NCBI RefSeq assembly: GCF_900142575.1
Contig: NZ_FRBI01000001.1
Coordinates: 435,014-499,013 of the forward strand
Reading direction: 5' to 3'
Length of the DNA: 64,000 bases
Source of the DNA: Actinacidiphila paucisporea
GTDB taxonomy: Bacteria; Actinomycetota; Actinomycetes; Streptomycetales; Streptomycetaceae
In this document: piece by piece, positions 54,488-63,411 of the stretch
Numbering within the stretch: the stretch's first letter is position 1
Layout of the letters: each line of letters begins with the position of its first letter
The notes under the pieces: generated by a model
Database searches by the model: none
What the model was told of the DNA's origin: nothing
Seen by the model: the letters and a program-made list of their open reading frames with translations, nothing else
Program-made: the position numbers and the translations under genes

Positions 54488-55455
54488 GCCGCCGGTCGCC
54501 GGTAGTGGTAGCCGTGGTGGTCGCTGAAGCCGAGCCGGTCGTAGAGGGTGCGGGCGCCCTCGTTGTCGGCCTCGACCTGGAGGTACGCGGCGGTGGCGCC
54601 CTCGTGCGCGGCCCGCCGGGCGAGCGCGCCCATGACGGCGGTGGCCAGGCCGCGCCGCCGGTGCGACGGTATGACCTCGACCGCTCCGAAGAGCACCCAG
54701 GGCCCGTCGACCACGGCCCGCCCGATCGCGCCCGGCATGGTGGCGAACCAGACGGACGGCCCGCCGGTGAGGACTTCGAGCGCCGCGTCGGCCAGGTCCC
54801 CGGTGCGGTGGTAGGCGGCCAGCCATGCGGCGTCCGGCGTGCGGGTCAGCGTGGCGGGCCCGTCGGGGAGCCGGGTGAGCGGGGCCAGCGGCGCGGTCCT
54901 GACCAGCGTGTCGGCCTCCCGCAGCCACCCGCGTGCCGCGGCCTCGGCGGCGTAGGGGGAGGAGTCGGGCAGTTGCAAATACGGCGTCGCGCCGCGCTCG
55001 CCGTACCACCGCACGACCTCGGCCAGCGCCTCGTCCACGGGCATCGCGGGGTCGCCGCCGACCAGCACCGAGTTGGCCCGCCGGGTGAAGCCGCCGGCGT
55101 GCCGCAGCGTCCAGTCGCCGAGCGGGGCGGTCTCGGCGGCGGGCCACGCCCGGGCGGCGATCGCGTCCAGTTCCCGGTCCGTCACCGCGGGCACGGCGGC
55201 CGCGCGCCGCACCGGCGCGGGCGGGACGACCTTGCCCGCGACGAGGGCGGATTCCGCGATGCGGACGGTTTCGCCGGTCCTGCGCGTGATGTACACCACT
55301 CCCTCGTCCCAGGATGCGAGAACACCGACCGTATCGGTGAACGTCGGGCGCCCGTCAGTTACCTCGGCCAACTGCCGCACGGATACGCGTTTTCCCACGT
55401 CAGCGGGGGTGATCCGGAGTTCGAGTCGAGCGCCGGCCGAGAAATCCGCTGGCAT
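54484..55455 (-). CDS. GNAT acetyltransferase with N-terminal SH3-like domain
   Basis: A 323-residue protein. Residues 1-75 form a small beta-rich domain (LRITPADVGKRVSVRQLAEV, TDTVGVLASWDEGVVYITRR) seen in actinobacterial acetyltransferases related to mycobacterial Rv0428c. The C-terminal GNAT domain contains the acetyl-CoA loop VEVIPSHRRRGLATAVMGALARRA, followed by EADNEGARTLYDRLGF. The acceptor is unknown; some relatives are named N-acetylglutamate synthases. ATG 55455 faces fdxA across a 108-base divergent gap. It is first in a two-gene operon with the SirB1-like gene. Confidence 0.85.
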   Translation of the reverse strand: MPADFSAGARLELRITPADVGKRVSVRQLAEVTDGRPTFTDTVGVLASWDEGVVYITRRTGETVRIAESALVAGKVVPPAPVRRAAAVPAVTDRELDAIAARAWPAAETAPLGDWTLRHAGGFTRRANSVLVGGDPAMPVDEALAEVVRWYGERGATPYLQLPDSSPYAAEAAARGWLREADTLVRTAPLAPLTRLPDGPATLTRTPDAAWLAAYHRTGDLADAALEVLTGGPSVWFATMPGAIGRAVVDGPWVLFGAVEVIPSHRRRGLATAVMGALARRAAHEGATAAYLQVEADNEGARTLYDRLGFSDHHGYHYRRPAA

Positions 55456-55563
55456 GCGTGCCCCTCCTGTTCGGTTCGTGCCCAGGAACGGAGATACTAG
55501 GTGCGGGCATGGACGACGCCGCGCTCCCGCGCGAGATGAGCCCTATCGAGGAGGAACGACAGC

Positions 55564-55884
55564 GTGACCTACGTCATCGCGCAGCCTTGTGTCGACGTCA
55601 AGGACAAGGCGTGCATCGAAGAGTGCCCGGTCGACTGCATCTACGAGGGCTCCCGGTCCTTGTACATCCACCCGGACGAATGTGTCGACTGCGGCGCGTG
55701 TGAGCCGGTCTGCCCGGTGGAGGCCATCTTCTACGAGGACGACACCCCGGAGGAGTGGAAGGACTACTACAAGGCGAATGTCGAGTTCTTCGACGAGCTG
55801 GGTTCGCCCGGCGGCGCGTCCAAGCTCGGCCTGATCGAGCGCGACCACCCCTTCATCGCCGAGCTGTCCCCGCAGAACCAGTAA
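55564..55884 (+). CDS. fdxA: Seven-iron ferredoxin
   Basis: A 106-residue ferredoxin of the [3Fe-4S][4Fe-4S] type. The N-terminal cluster motif is PCVDVKDKACIEECPVDC and the second is CVDCGACEPVCPVEA. As in other FdxA proteins, the first motif lacks one Cys of a normal 4Fe set, giving the 3Fe cluster. The remainder is the acidic C-terminal extension typical of FdxA (DTPEEWKDYYKANVEFFDELG). It shuttles electrons in the cytoplasm. It begins at GTG 55564 behind GAGGAGGA (55548-55555). Confidence 0.95.
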   Translation: MTYVIAQPCVDVKDKACIEECPVDCIYEGSRSLYIHPDECVDCGACEPVCPVEAIFYEDDTPEEWKDYYKANVEFFDELGSPGGASKLGLIERDHPFIAELSPQNQ

Positions 55885-55956
55885 CGCAAGCCGTACGCAC
55901 CAGGTAAGCAGCAGAGCGCGCCCCGCCCAAGGCGTTCTCCGCCACGGCCCCGCCGG

Positions 55957-55995
55957 CCACGGCCCCGTACGCCGCAGCGCCGTACGGGGCCGTGG
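55957..55995 (+). terminator. fdxA terminator
   Basis: A perfect 15-base stem CCACGGCCCCGTACG/CGTACGGGGCCGTGG (55957-55971 and 55981-55995) with a 9-base loop, between fdxA and dapC. Confidence 0.8.
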
Positions 55996-56023
55996 CGTAC
56001 GGGCAGAGTGAGAGTGTGAGCAC

Positions 56024-57124
56024 GTGAGTATTTCCGCCCGCCTGCCGGTCTTTCCCTGGGACCGCCTGGAGCCGTACAAGGCGGCGGCCGCCGCGTACCC
56101 CGACGGTGTCGTCGACCTGTCGGTGGGCACCCCGGTGGACCCGGTGCCCGAGGTTGTCAGGCAGGCGCTGACCGCCGCCGCGGACAGCCCCGGCTACCCG
56201 CTGACGTACGGCACCGCCGCCCTGCGGGAGGCCGCCGCGGCCTACCTGCGCACCTGGCACGGGGTCTCCGGCGCCGACCCGCGGCACGTGCTGCCGCTGA
56301 TCGGCTCCAAGGAGCTGGTCGGCTGGCTGCCCACGCTGCTGGACCTGCGCGAGGGCGACCAGGTCGGCTACCCGCAGCTGGCCTACCCGACGTACGAGAT
56401 CGGCGCGCTGATGGCCCGCGCGGAGCCGGTCACCTACGACGACCCGGTCGCCGAGCTGGACCCGGCGCGGGTGAAGCTGCTGTGGCTCAACAGCCCCTCC
56501 AACCCCACCGGGCGGGTGCTGGCCGCCGCCGAGCTGCGCCGGATCGTCGGGTGGGCGCGCGAGCACGGCATCCTCGTGGTGTCCGACGAGTGCTACATCG
56601 AGCTGGGCTGGGAGGGCGAGGAGCCGGTCTCGGTCCTGCACCCGGACGTGTGCGGCGGCAGCCACGAGGGGCTGGTGGCCGTGCACTCGCTGTCCAAGCG
56701 GTCCAACTTCGCCGGCTACCGCGGCGCCTTCCTCGCCGGCGACCCCGCGGTCGTCGCGGAACTGCTCGCCGTGCGCAAGCACGCCGGCATGATCGTGCCG
56801 CAGCCCGTCCAGGCCGCCATGGCCGCCGCCCTCGGCGACCGCGCCCACGCCGTCGAGCAGAAGCAGCGCTACGCCCGCCGCCGCACCGCCCTGCGCACCG
56901 CCCTGGAGGCGGCCGGCTTCCGCATCGAGCACAGCGAGGCCAGCCTCTACCTGTGGGCGACCCGCGGCGAGGGCTGCTGGGAGACGGTGGCCGACCTGGC
57001 CAAGCGCGGCATCCTCGTCGCCCCCGGCGAGTTCTACGGGCCCGCGGGCGCCGACTTCGTCCGCGTCGCCCTGACGGCGACCGACGAGCGCGTCGCGGCG
57101 GCGGTGGGCCGGCTCGCCGCCTGA
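56024..57124 (+). CDS. dapC: Succinyldiaminopimelate aminotransferase
   Basis: A 366-residue PLP enzyme of fold type I. In the succinylase branch of lysine and diaminopimelate synthesis it aminates N-succinyl-2-amino-6-ketopimelate using glutamate. The PLP lysine is in VHSLSKRSNFAGYRG (about Lys225). LLWLNSPSNPTGRVL and VVSDECYIELGW are the Asn and Asp that hold the cofactor. The N-terminus (LPVFPWDRLEPYKAAAAAYPDGVVDLSVGTPVDPVP) matches the actinobacterial DapC group. The start is GTG 56024. dapE, the next enzyme of the pathway, is 6 kb downstream on the same strand, a split that is discussed below. Confidence 0.93.
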   Translation: MSISARLPVFPWDRLEPYKAAAAAYPDGVVDLSVGTPVDPVPEVVRQALTAAADSPGYPLTYGTAALREAAAAYLRTWHGVSGADPRHVLPLIGSKELVGWLPTLLDLREGDQVGYPQLAYPTYEIGALMARAEPVTYDDPVAELDPARVKLLWLNSPSNPTGRVLAAAELRRIVGWAREHGILVVSDECYIELGWEGEEPVSVLHPDVCGGSHEGLVAVHSLSKRSNFAGYRGAFLAGDPAVVAELLAVRKHAGMIVPQPVQAAMAAALGDRAHAVEQKQRYARRRTALRTALEAAGFRIEHSEASLYLWATRGEGCWETVADLAKRGILVAPGEFYGPAGADFVRVALTATDERVAAAVGRLAA

Positions 57125-57136
57125 CGGCCGGACGTA

Positions 57137-57173
57137 CGGAGGGGCCGGGAGCACCGCGCTCCCAGCCCCTCCG
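57137..57173. terminator. Bidirectional terminator after dapC
   Basis: A two-part stem CGGAGGGGC-c-GGGAGC / GCTCCC-a-GCCCCTCCG (57137-57152 and 57158-57173) with a 5-base loop, between the convergent stops at 57124 and 57182. Confidence 0.85.
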
Positions 57174-57181
57174 CATGTGTG

Positions 57182-57607
57182 TCAGCCCAGCGGAAGGGCC
57201 TTGAGGGGGAGTTGGTCGGTGGGGAGGGCGCCGGTGTTGGGCAGGGCGCCGGCGACCGGGAGGGACTCGGCGGTCGCGCCGACGATACGGCCGGCCGCGT
57301 CGGTGGCCTGTGCGGCGTTCTGCTGGGCCGCCGGGGTCGCGGTCCTGCCCGCGGTGCCGACGATACGGCCGGCCGCCGGGAGGGTGCTCCTGACGGCCTG
57401 GGTGCCGCTCCGGGTGGCGAGCCCGGCGGCGTTCTGCGACGTGCCGTCGACGGTGGAGCCCAGCTCGGCGCCCTCCAGGTTGGTGAGTCCGCCCACGGCC
57501 TGCTGGGGTGCGGCGGCGTGCGCGGCGCCCGCACCGATCAGGGGTGCGGCGGCGGCACCGAGCAGCACAGCGGCCTGGGCGATCCGGCGCGTGAGGGGGA
57601 GGGACAT
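57182..57607 (-). CDS. Small secreted Ala/Gly-rich protein
   Basis: A 141-residue protein with a clear Sec signal (SLPLTRRIAQAAVLLGAAAA, then HAAAPQQ; cleavage near AHA-A at about residue 30). The mature part is low-complexity, Ala, Gly and Thr rich, with the motif AAGRIVG repeated twice (about 84 and 112). No Cys and no enzymatic motif are present. I chose ATG 57607 because AAGGAG sits 6 bases upstream; ATG 57634 has no ribosome site. Similar proteins in Streptomyces have been labelled ATP-binding without evidence. The function is unknown. The AT-rich region upstream may hold a strong promoter. Confidence 0.72.
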   Translation of the reverse strand: MSLPLTRRIAQAAVLLGAAAAPLIGAGAAHAAAPQQAVGGLTNLEGAELGSTVDGTSQNAAGLATRSGTQAVRSTLPAAGRIVGTAGRTATPAAQQNAAQATDAAGRIVGATAESLPVAGALPNTGALPTDQLPLKALPLG

Positions 57608-57777
57608 GGTGCTCCTTGCGGCGTGTGTCTTCATCGGGTCGGCAACAACGCCGTGACTATCGGCGGACGCGCCGGAAGGTTGCGGCCGCGCGAGGTAAAG
57701 ACTGCGCAATGTGTCGCATAATAATGATCCGGCACATCGGATATAACGGACAGTTGATATGACCGGTGATCCCGCTG
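57608..57777 (-). promoter_or_regulatory. AT-rich upstream region of the secreted-protein gene
   Basis: No gene is seen. The stretch 57705-57765 is unusually AT-rich for this genome (GCATAATAATGATCC, GGATATAACGGAC). On the minus strand TATTAT could be a -10, but no matching -35 was found. TGTCGCATAATAATGATCCGG contains an imperfect inverted repeat. Confidence 0.3.
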
Positions 57778-57808
57778 AAAAAACGTCACATCCTTGGTGG
57801 GCCAAGGA
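57778..57808 (-). terminator. Terminator with U run after the lysozyme-like gene
   Basis: On the minus strand the stem TCCTTGG-CCCA-CCAAGGA (57791-57808) is followed after 7 bases by six T residues (57783-57778). It lies 79 bases past the stop at 57887. Confidence 0.7.
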
Positions 57809-57886
57809 AATCGTGTCTCGGCGTCGGTACATTGCCGCGCCATTCGTCCATTGCCCCGGAATTCCCCGCCCGGGTGAGAACGCGCA

Positions 57887-58837
57887 CTACTGCGCGACGG
57901 TGATCCGTACGAATCCGCCGCCGGCACCGTCGGCGCTGCCACCCGAGCCCGCGCCCTCGGCGGCCTTCCGCCAGCCGCTGCCGGAGTGCGCGGCCTGCCA
58001 CCGCATGCCGGCGAAGGACACCGTCGAGACCTTCAGGTCGTGCGCGTGCGCCACCGACCACTGCGCCAGCTGCCAGCCCCGCCGCACCGTGTCCCCGGCG
58101 GTCCCGCCGCCCGGCGCCGCCGCCGCCACGCTCACCGTGCCGGCCGGCTCCCCGGCCGTCTTCGGCCGCGTCCGGGCGCCGAACTCCCGCTTCAGCTCGG
58201 TGGCCACCAGCGCCGGGTCACCGGGCGCGCCGCCCGCGCTGTCCGCCTTGTCCGCGCCGGTCGTACAGCTCAGCGCACCGGCCTTGCGGCCGACCAGCGC
58301 CGCCGACAGCATCGTGGCGTCCGCCTCGTGCTTGGCGTACGCCTGCGGGTAGCCGCTCCTTTGCACCTTCTGCGCGGCGACGGTCAGGGGGAGGCGGGAG
58401 TAGCCGTCGATCTTGACCAGCCGGTCGTAGAAGGCGTTCGTCGAGTACACCGGGTCCAGCACCTGCTGCCGGGTGCCCCAGCCCTGCGAGGGGCGCTGCT
58501 GGAACAGCCCCAGCGAGTCGCGGTCCCCGTGGTCGAGGTTGTCGAGCCGCGACTCCTGCAAGGCGGTCGCCAGCGCTATCGTGACGGCCCGCTCCGGCAG
58601 GCCGCGCGCCGCCGCCACGGCGGCGATGGTCGCGGCGTTCGCCGCCTCGGGCTGCGTCAGCTGGAGCGTGTCGTCGTCCGACCGGACCACGCAGCCGGCC
58701 GACAGGGGGGACTTCCCGCTCAGGTGATAGGCCACGTACGCGGCGACCGCGAGTACCAGCAGCGCGATCAGCACGCGGGCCGCGCGCCGGCGCGGACGGT
58801 TCCTTTCGCCCCCGGAAGAGGCGCCTGACGTGGGCAC
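57887..58837 (-). CDS. Membrane-anchored lysozyme-like protein (often mislabelled heavy metal transporter)
   Basis: A 316-residue protein. After a basic N-terminus, one transmembrane helix (AARVLIALLVLAVAAYVAYHL) anchors an exterior domain. The stretch VTIALATALQESRLDNLDHGDRDSLGLFQQRPSQGWGT resembles the catalytic and structural core of goose-type lysozyme or transglycosylase folds: Glu in ALQES and the GLFQQ-GWGT loop. A terminal region (LAQWSVAHAHDLKVSTVSFAGMRWQ) is conserved in actinobacteria. Nothing here looks like a metal transporter, although related proteins carry that label. A cell-wall role fits the neighbouring dapC and dapE. The start GTG 58837 has no good ribosome site and is uncertain. 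Confidence 0.7.
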   Translation of the reverse strand: MPTSGASSGGERNRPRRRAARVLIALLVLAVAAYVAYHLSGKSPLSAGCVVRSDDDTLQLTQPEAANAATIAAVAAARGLPERAVTIALATALQESRLDNLDHGDRDSLGLFQQRPSQGWGTRQQVLDPVYSTNAFYDRLVKIDGYSRLPLTVAAQKVQRSGYPQAYAKHEADATMLSAALVGRKAGALSCTTGADKADSAGGAPGDPALVATELKREFGARTRPKTAGEPAGTVSVAAAAPGGGTAGDTVRRGWQLAQWSVAHAHDLKVSTVSFAGMRWQAAHSGSGWRKAAEGAGSGGSADGAGGGFVRITVAQ

Positions 58838-59015
58838 GGGCAGAGCGTACCGGCTCTCCCGGCTCCCCTCGCCCGCCCCCGATCCCCGCGCGCCGCCCTG
58901 GAAGGGGTGCCCCCCGGCCGCCCTCACCGTCGCGACCCGTCCCGCCTGGTCGCTCGGCTTCTCCCGAGCGCACCCGTCGGGCACGCCTGCCGGCCGCGCT
59001 CCGGCCGCGCCCGCC

Positions 59016-59267
59016 TCAGCCGGCGGCGGCGTCTTCGTCCCCCGCACCGCTCGTCTCCGGCGCCGGGCCGGCGGGCGCATCGCCCGGAGCGGACGATGCC
59101 TCGTGCGGCGAGGGCGGGGTGAGGTCCGGTGGCGGGGGCAGCGGGGAGGTCGAGGGAGCGGGCCGGTATCCGCCCCGCCGGGTGTCGGTGCGGCGCCGGG
59201 CGCGCGGCCGCGGCGGTGGATCACCCCGCCGGGTGACGTCGCGGTCGTCCCCGGGGTCGTCGTTCAT
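59016..59267 (-). CDS. Small proline-rich protein, third gene of the CHAT cassette
   Basis: An 83-residue protein with no recognised domain. The N-terminal half is acidic then very basic (MNDDPGDDRDVTRRG, RPRARRRTDTRRGGYRP), the middle is Pro/Ser-rich, and the end is acidic (SGAGDEDAAAG). It is likely disordered. ATG 59267 overlaps the stop of the preceding gene (ATGA), which is the main reason to believe it is a real gene rather than a chance frame. It may be a substrate or adaptor of the CHAT protein, but that is only inference. Confidence 0.55.
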   Translation of the reverse strand: MNDDPGDDRDVTRRGDPPPRPRARRRTDTRRGGYRPAPSTSPLPPPPDLTPPSPHEASSAPGDAPAGPAPETSGAGDEDAAAG

Positions 59268-59920
59268 ATCCACATCACCTCGATGTACGCGATCTGGTCC
59301 CATCCGATGAGCACCCCGACACCCCGCATGAGCGGCTGCTGGTCGGGCCCCCGCAGCGGCAGTCCGGTGTCCGGGTGCAGCCAGGCGGTGTCCGAGAGGT
59401 ACAGGTCCCTGTCGTGCCCGTAGCCGGCGGCGTAGGCACCGAGCCGGTCGTCCGGTGAGTGGTAGCTGCCGAAGATCCAGCCGCCGTCGCCGGGCCCGGT
59501 GTCCCTGGTCCTGATGCGCAGCCAGGCCTCGTCGCGGTTGGCGAAGACGTGGTCCCAGGCGCGGGGCGCGGGCGCGTACCCGGTCAGGAGCCGCGACCAC
59601 CGCCGGTTCCGCCGGGTGGCCTCGCCGGCCAGCCGGCCGGCGACGGTGGGCACGGCCACGTACGCGAGCGTCCCGGGCCACAGCCACCAGGAGGCGTGGC
59701 CGGCGGCGAGCCGCCCGGAGACCACTTCCTCGCGGTAGAACCACCAGGAGGCCGGGGCCAGCACGGCGTGGAAGGCGGCCGAACTGCCGACAAAGCGGAG
59801 CGCCCGGTCGCTCGCCGACAGGCCCCAGCCGCTCAGCGCCCGCTCGTACTCCCAGGTGAAGAGCGCACCGGGGAGCACGAAGGCGAGCGCCACCGCCACT
59901 GCCCGGATGCTGTCGACCAC
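59264..59920 (-). CDS. DUF6338-like membrane protein, second gene of the CHAT cassette
   Basis: A 218-residue protein with a hydrophobic N-terminal half (SIRAVAVALAFVLPGALFTWEYE; FVGSSAAFHAVLAPASWWFY; LWPGTLAYVAVPTVAGRLAG), about three membrane helices. The cytoplasmic C-terminal half (EAWLRIRTRDTGPGDGGWIFGSYHS, HDRDLYLSDTAWLHPDTG) matches the pattern of DUF6338 proteins in actinobacteria: a beta-rich sheet ending with a conserved LYLSD motif. It starts at GTG 59920, 3 bases after the CHAT gene stop. The function is unknown. Membrane location beside a caspase-like protein recalls effector pairs in bacterial cell-death systems. Confidence 0.65.
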   Translation of the reverse strand: MVDSIRAVAVALAFVLPGALFTWEYERALSGWGLSASDRALRFVGSSAAFHAVLAPASWWFYREEVVSGRLAAGHASWWLWPGTLAYVAVPTVAGRLAGEATRRNRRWSRLLTGYAPAPRAWDHVFANRDEAWLRIRTRDTGPGDGGWIFGSYHSPDDRLGAYAAGYGHDRDLYLSDTAWLHPDTGLPLRGPDQQPLMRGVGVLIGWDQIAYIEVMWI

Positions 59921-59923
59921 CGG

Positions 59924-62900
59924 TCAGCTGCCCGTGTGGAAGAAGGCGGACCATGCCAGCGGCCCGGCGTCCTGGCGCTCGGCAGGCCAGGCCGCCTGCT
60001 CCCGCGGGCTCATCCCGGGGGGCGGCGCGAAGGCGGTGACCGTCGGCAGCGCGGCCTGCTTCTCGGCGTTCGTGGCGTCGCGGAACCACAGCTGCGCCCG
60101 GCGCAGCGCCTGTGTCACCGGCAGCCCGCCCCGCCGCCACAACTCGTAGAAGCGGGCCATGATCGCCAGCGTGGCCGCGCTGTCCACCTCCCACAGCGAC
60201 GCGACGACCCCGGCCGCGCCGGCCTGCAGGACGGCCGTGGCCAGGCTGACCACCTCGTCCGGCAGGGCCGCCCCGACCACGCCCGTGCTGCAGGCCGACA
60301 AGGTGACCAGGCGGCTGCGCAGGCCGGTCATGGCCAGCAGGTCGCGCGTGGTGAGGCGCTGGTCGCCGGCCAGCAGCAGGCCGCCGTCGAGCGGGCGGGC
60401 CGGGTCGCAGTCGGCGTGGCAGGCGACGTGCAGTACCGTCGCGCCGGCCAGCAGCGCGGCGACGCGGTCCCGTGTCGCCGCCAGGTCGGCCAGCACCTCC
60501 GTCTCCGGCCCGGGGAACCAGCAGGCGACCGCGGCGACCTCGTCCCGGGCCTCGGGCAGCCGCGGCGCCCCGGTCGGGGCGGGATCGGCCACCGCCAAGA
60601 GGCGGAGCGCGTCGCCCGGAAGGTCCCGGCAGCGGTCCAGCGAGGCGCCCAGCGACCGCACGGTGGGCGCGTACCGCACCGCCGTCCGGTCCAGCACGTG
60701 GTGCCAGCCGGTGACGGCGCCGGGATCGGGCCGGCCGGCCGCGTGCAGCGGGAGCAGGGCCAGCTGCCCGCCGGGTATCAGGACGACCTCCCGGCAGTCC
60801 CCCAGCGCGTCGGCGACCGGGCCCATGACCCGCGTCCACAGTTCGTACGACAGGTCGTCGACGGCCTGCTCGTCGGGGACCTCGGCGGACGCCTCGCGCA
60901 GCCAGGCCGCCGCGGTCCGCTCCTCCCAGTCCCGGCTCAGCAGCGGCAGGTCCACCGCGGCCACCGCCGCCGGGTCCGCGGGGTCCATCAGCAGCGCCAC
61001 GCCGCCCAGTTCGGTGGCGCACAGGAAGACGACCGGGCAGCCCAGCCGGCGGACCACGGCGGCGAGCGCCTCGAACGCCGGTGGCCGCAGGAAGTCGTGG
61101 AAACCGGGGAGGGCCCTGACCCGGTCGACCTGGGCCCGCCACTGCTCCCGGGCGTCCTCCAGCGTCCGCATGAGCCGCCCGGGGCGCCCCGGCTCCGGAG
61201 CGACGTCGCCGCCCGGGGCGGTGGACGACGCAAGGACGGCCCGCTCCGCGTCGGCCAGCCGCTCGGTGGCCTCCCGGTAGCACGCGAGCAGGGCGGGGTC
61301 GGCGAGCGCGTCGAGTTCGGCCGTGCCCCGTTCCAGCACCTCCGACAGCATCAGGGCCCGCCCGGCCTCCAGCAGGACCACCGCCTGCCGCAGGGCGTCC
61401 GGCTCCCCGGATCGGGACAGCGCGTACGCCCCCTGGGCGCCCGTCCCGGCGGCCGAGATGATCGACCGCTCCTTGTGCTCGCGCCCGAGCTGGGTGTCGA
61501 CCAGACCGTGCAGGATCTCGACGATACGGCGGCCGGACTCCGCGACGCCGGCCGTGGCCCGCCGCCGGGCCGCGGCGGGGTCGGCGAAGACGACGTCGGA
61601 GAAAGAGGCCCCGGGGGCGGGCATTCCCGGAGCGGGCGGCCGGGCGGGTACGGCGGCGCCGGGCGCCAGGCCCGCGGCCACCCGCCAGGTCTGCCACTCC
61701 ATACGGAGCCACACCTGGGCGATGTCGAAGGCGATGCCCGCCGAGCGGCCCTCCAGCGCGGTGAGCGCCTCGCGTAATCGGGTCCTGGCCGCCCGCAGCG
61801 CCTCGGCGTCCTCCGTCACGGACGCCATCACCACCTGCATGACGGCCAGTGTCGCCGCGACGCCGGCCGTGTCGGCGGAGTCGCGCCGGCCCGTCGTCTC
61901 CAGCAGGGACGTGGCCTCCGCCAGGTCCTGCGGCGACTGGTCCCGGATGAAGCGCGCGGTCAGCGCGTCGGCCAGCGAGGCGCGGGCGTTGGCGTCGAGC
62001 CGCGGGCTGTCGCCGGAGCCCGCGACCGCGCGGCGCAGGTGGGCGACGGCGTCGTCGAGGGCGGCGGAGTGCGCCGCCTGGTCGGTGTTGTGCAGGCTCA
62101 GCAGGCACTTGCCGAGCACCGCGCGAGCCGTGGGCGACGGCGAGTGCGCCACGCATTCCCGGGCCAGCCGCAGCGCGGTATCCAGGTGGGCCGACGCGGC
62201 GGCCGGGTCGGAGCGCAGGGCCTCCGCCTGGCTGTGGTGCAGGAAGGCGAGGTTCAGCAGGGTGTCGGGGCGGCGGCCGTCGTCCTGCGTGAGCGCGTCC
62301 AGGGCGGCCTGCTGCGCCGACAGGGCGCGCTCCAGGTCGTACAGACCGCCCGTGCTCTGGTACCGGTTGAAGGCCAGGGACGCCTCGGCGCCCAGCCGTG
62401 TGCCGCGGGACTGCCAGTCGCCGGTCTCCCGCGCGGCCCGGGGGTCCTCGGCGAGTGCCCTGGCCCGCCGCGCGTCGGCGGGGTCGCCCCGCCTGTTGTG
62501 CCGGGCGTCGAGGGCGGCTATCAGGTTGGCGCGTACGACCGCTGCCATGTTCGGCGCCAGAAGTCTCGCGGACGGTGTCGTCCGGCCGGGCGCGAGGTCC
62601 TCCAGGAGGGCGATCCCCTCGTCCAGGTCGGCGTCAGAGGCGCCGAAGTCGCGGTAGCAGTAGCACAGGGCGCATCCGAGGTTGGCCTGGTGGGTCGCGT
62701 ACTCCGGCGTGCCGGACGGCTGTGTCCTGACCGCCTCGCGCAGGAAGGCGACCGCCTCGTCCAGCGGCCTTCTGCCGCCGCCGGCCGTGTGGTCGGCGAA
62801 CGCGATGGCGCCGAGCAGCCCCTGGGTCTCCCCGTACGCCGGGGACCGGGGGTCGCGGTGCGCCCGGCCCGCCCGCAGTAGACGCCCGGCCTCGGCCCGG

Positions 62901-63202
62901 TCCGCGGCGGTGCCGGTCCTGAACAGCATCAGCGCCAGCTGGCGTGCGCCGATTTCCTGGTTTTCCCTGTCGGACGCCGGCACCTGGGCCAGCGCCTCGC
63001 GTGTCAGCGCGATCGCCCGGTCGAGGTCCGCGGGATCGCCGTGCTCCATGTGGCGCCGGTAGAGGCTCGCCACGAGGGCCATCAGCGCGTCGAGGCGCTC
63101 CCACCGGCCGGAGCTGCGGTCCAGCCGCGCCTGCGCGGAGCGCACGGCTCCCTCGATCCCCTCCGGCGGGTCGTACCATTCCGGCCGGTCCGGCCCGCTC
63201 AT
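59924..63202 (-). CDS. CHAT-domain (caspase-like) peptidase with N-terminal TPR region; contains a TTA codon
   Basis: A 1092-residue protein. Residues about 30-780 are Ala-rich helical repeats of TPR type ([62 protein letters not shown]). The last 300 residues form a CHAT domain, the caspase/separase-type clan. The catalytic His is in HVACHAD (His929) and Cys in LSACSTG (Cys971), with the flanking [17 protein letters not shown] and [16 protein letters not shown] segments intact. So it is probably an active cysteine protease turned on when the repeats bind a partner or ligand. Codon 476 is TTA (61775-61777), the rare leucine codon of Streptomyces. It heads a three-gene operon with the DUF6338-like and Pro-rich genes. 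Confidence 0.9.
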   Translation of the reverse strand: MSGPDRPEWYDPPEGIEGAVRSAQARLDRSSGRWERLDALMALVASLYRRHMEHGDPADLDRAIALTREALAQVPASDRENQEIGARQLALMLFRTGTAADRAEAGRLLRAGRAHRDPRSPAYGETQGLLGAIAFADHTAGGGRRPLDEAVAFLREAVRTQPSGTPEYATHQANLGCALCYCYRDFGASDADLDEGIALLEDLAPGRTTPSARLLAPNMAAVVRANLIAALDARHNRRGDPADARRARALAEDPRAARETGDWQSRGTRLGAEASLAFNRYQSTGGLYDLERALSAQQAALDALTQDDGRRPDTLLNLAFLHHSQAEALRSDPAAASAHLDTALRLARECVAHSPSPTARAVLGKCLLSLHNTDQAAHSAALDDAVAHLRRAVAGSGDSPRLDANARASLADALTARFIRDQSPQDLAEATSLLETTGRRDSADTAGVAATLAVMQVVMASVTEDAEALRAARTRLREALTALEGRSAGIAFDIAQVWLRMEWQTWRVAAGLAPGAAVPARPPAPGMPAPGASFSDVVFADPAAARRRATAGVAESGRRIVEILHGLVDTQLGREHKERSIISAAGTGAQGAYALSRSGEPDALRQAVVLLEAGRALMLSEVLERGTAELDALADPALLACYREATERLADAERAVLASSTAPGGDVAPEPGRPGRLMRTLEDAREQWRAQVDRVRALPGFHDFLRPPAFEALAAVVRRLGCPVVFLCATELGGVALLMDPADPAAVAAVDLPLLSRDWEERTAAAWLREASAEVPDEQAVDDLSYELWTRVMGPVADALGDCREVVLIPGGQLALLPLHAAGRPDPGAVTGWHHVLDRTAVRYAPTVRSLGASLDRCRDLPGDALRLLAVADPAPTGAPRLPEARDEVAAVACWFPGPETEVLADLAATRDRVAALLAGATVLHVACHADCDPARPLDGGLLLAGDQRLTTRDLLAMTGLRSRLVTLSACSTGVVGAALPDEVVSLATAVLQAGAAGVVASLWEVDSAATLAIMARFYELWRRGGLPVTQALRRAQLWFRDATNAEKQAALPTVTAFAPPPGMSPREQAAWPAERQDAGPLAWSAFFHTGS

Positions 63203-63411
63203 CGCGGATTCCGGGGCGGAAGCGGGGACAAGACGGGGGACGCCCCGCCGGCGGCCGCTCCGGGCGGCACCGTCGTCGTGCGCGAACTCATGCCGTCATG
63301 GTGGCAGTCGGGCCGACCGCCCTGCAGCCGAACGCGGGACGCGGGACGCGGGGCCCCCGCCACGAGGGGCAGGCGCTGCCCGAGTGCCGGGAGCGCCTAG
63401 AGTGCGCAGGT
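63203..63411. promoter_or_regulatory. Divergent promoter region of the CHAT cassette and dapE
   Basis: 209 bases with no gene. GACGCGG-type bases are repeated three times near 63335-63352. TAGAGT (63398-63403) is 8 bases before the dapE ATG and may be its -10. No -35 partner and no clear CHAT promoter were identified. Confidence 0.35.

Noticed and set aside
59267..62156. Long minus-strand frame in another phase of the CHAT gene and DUF6338-like gene
   Set aside because: Only its last 83 codons, from ATG 59267, are accepted as a gene. The rest overlaps two strongly supported genes and is Arg/Gly/Pro-rich.
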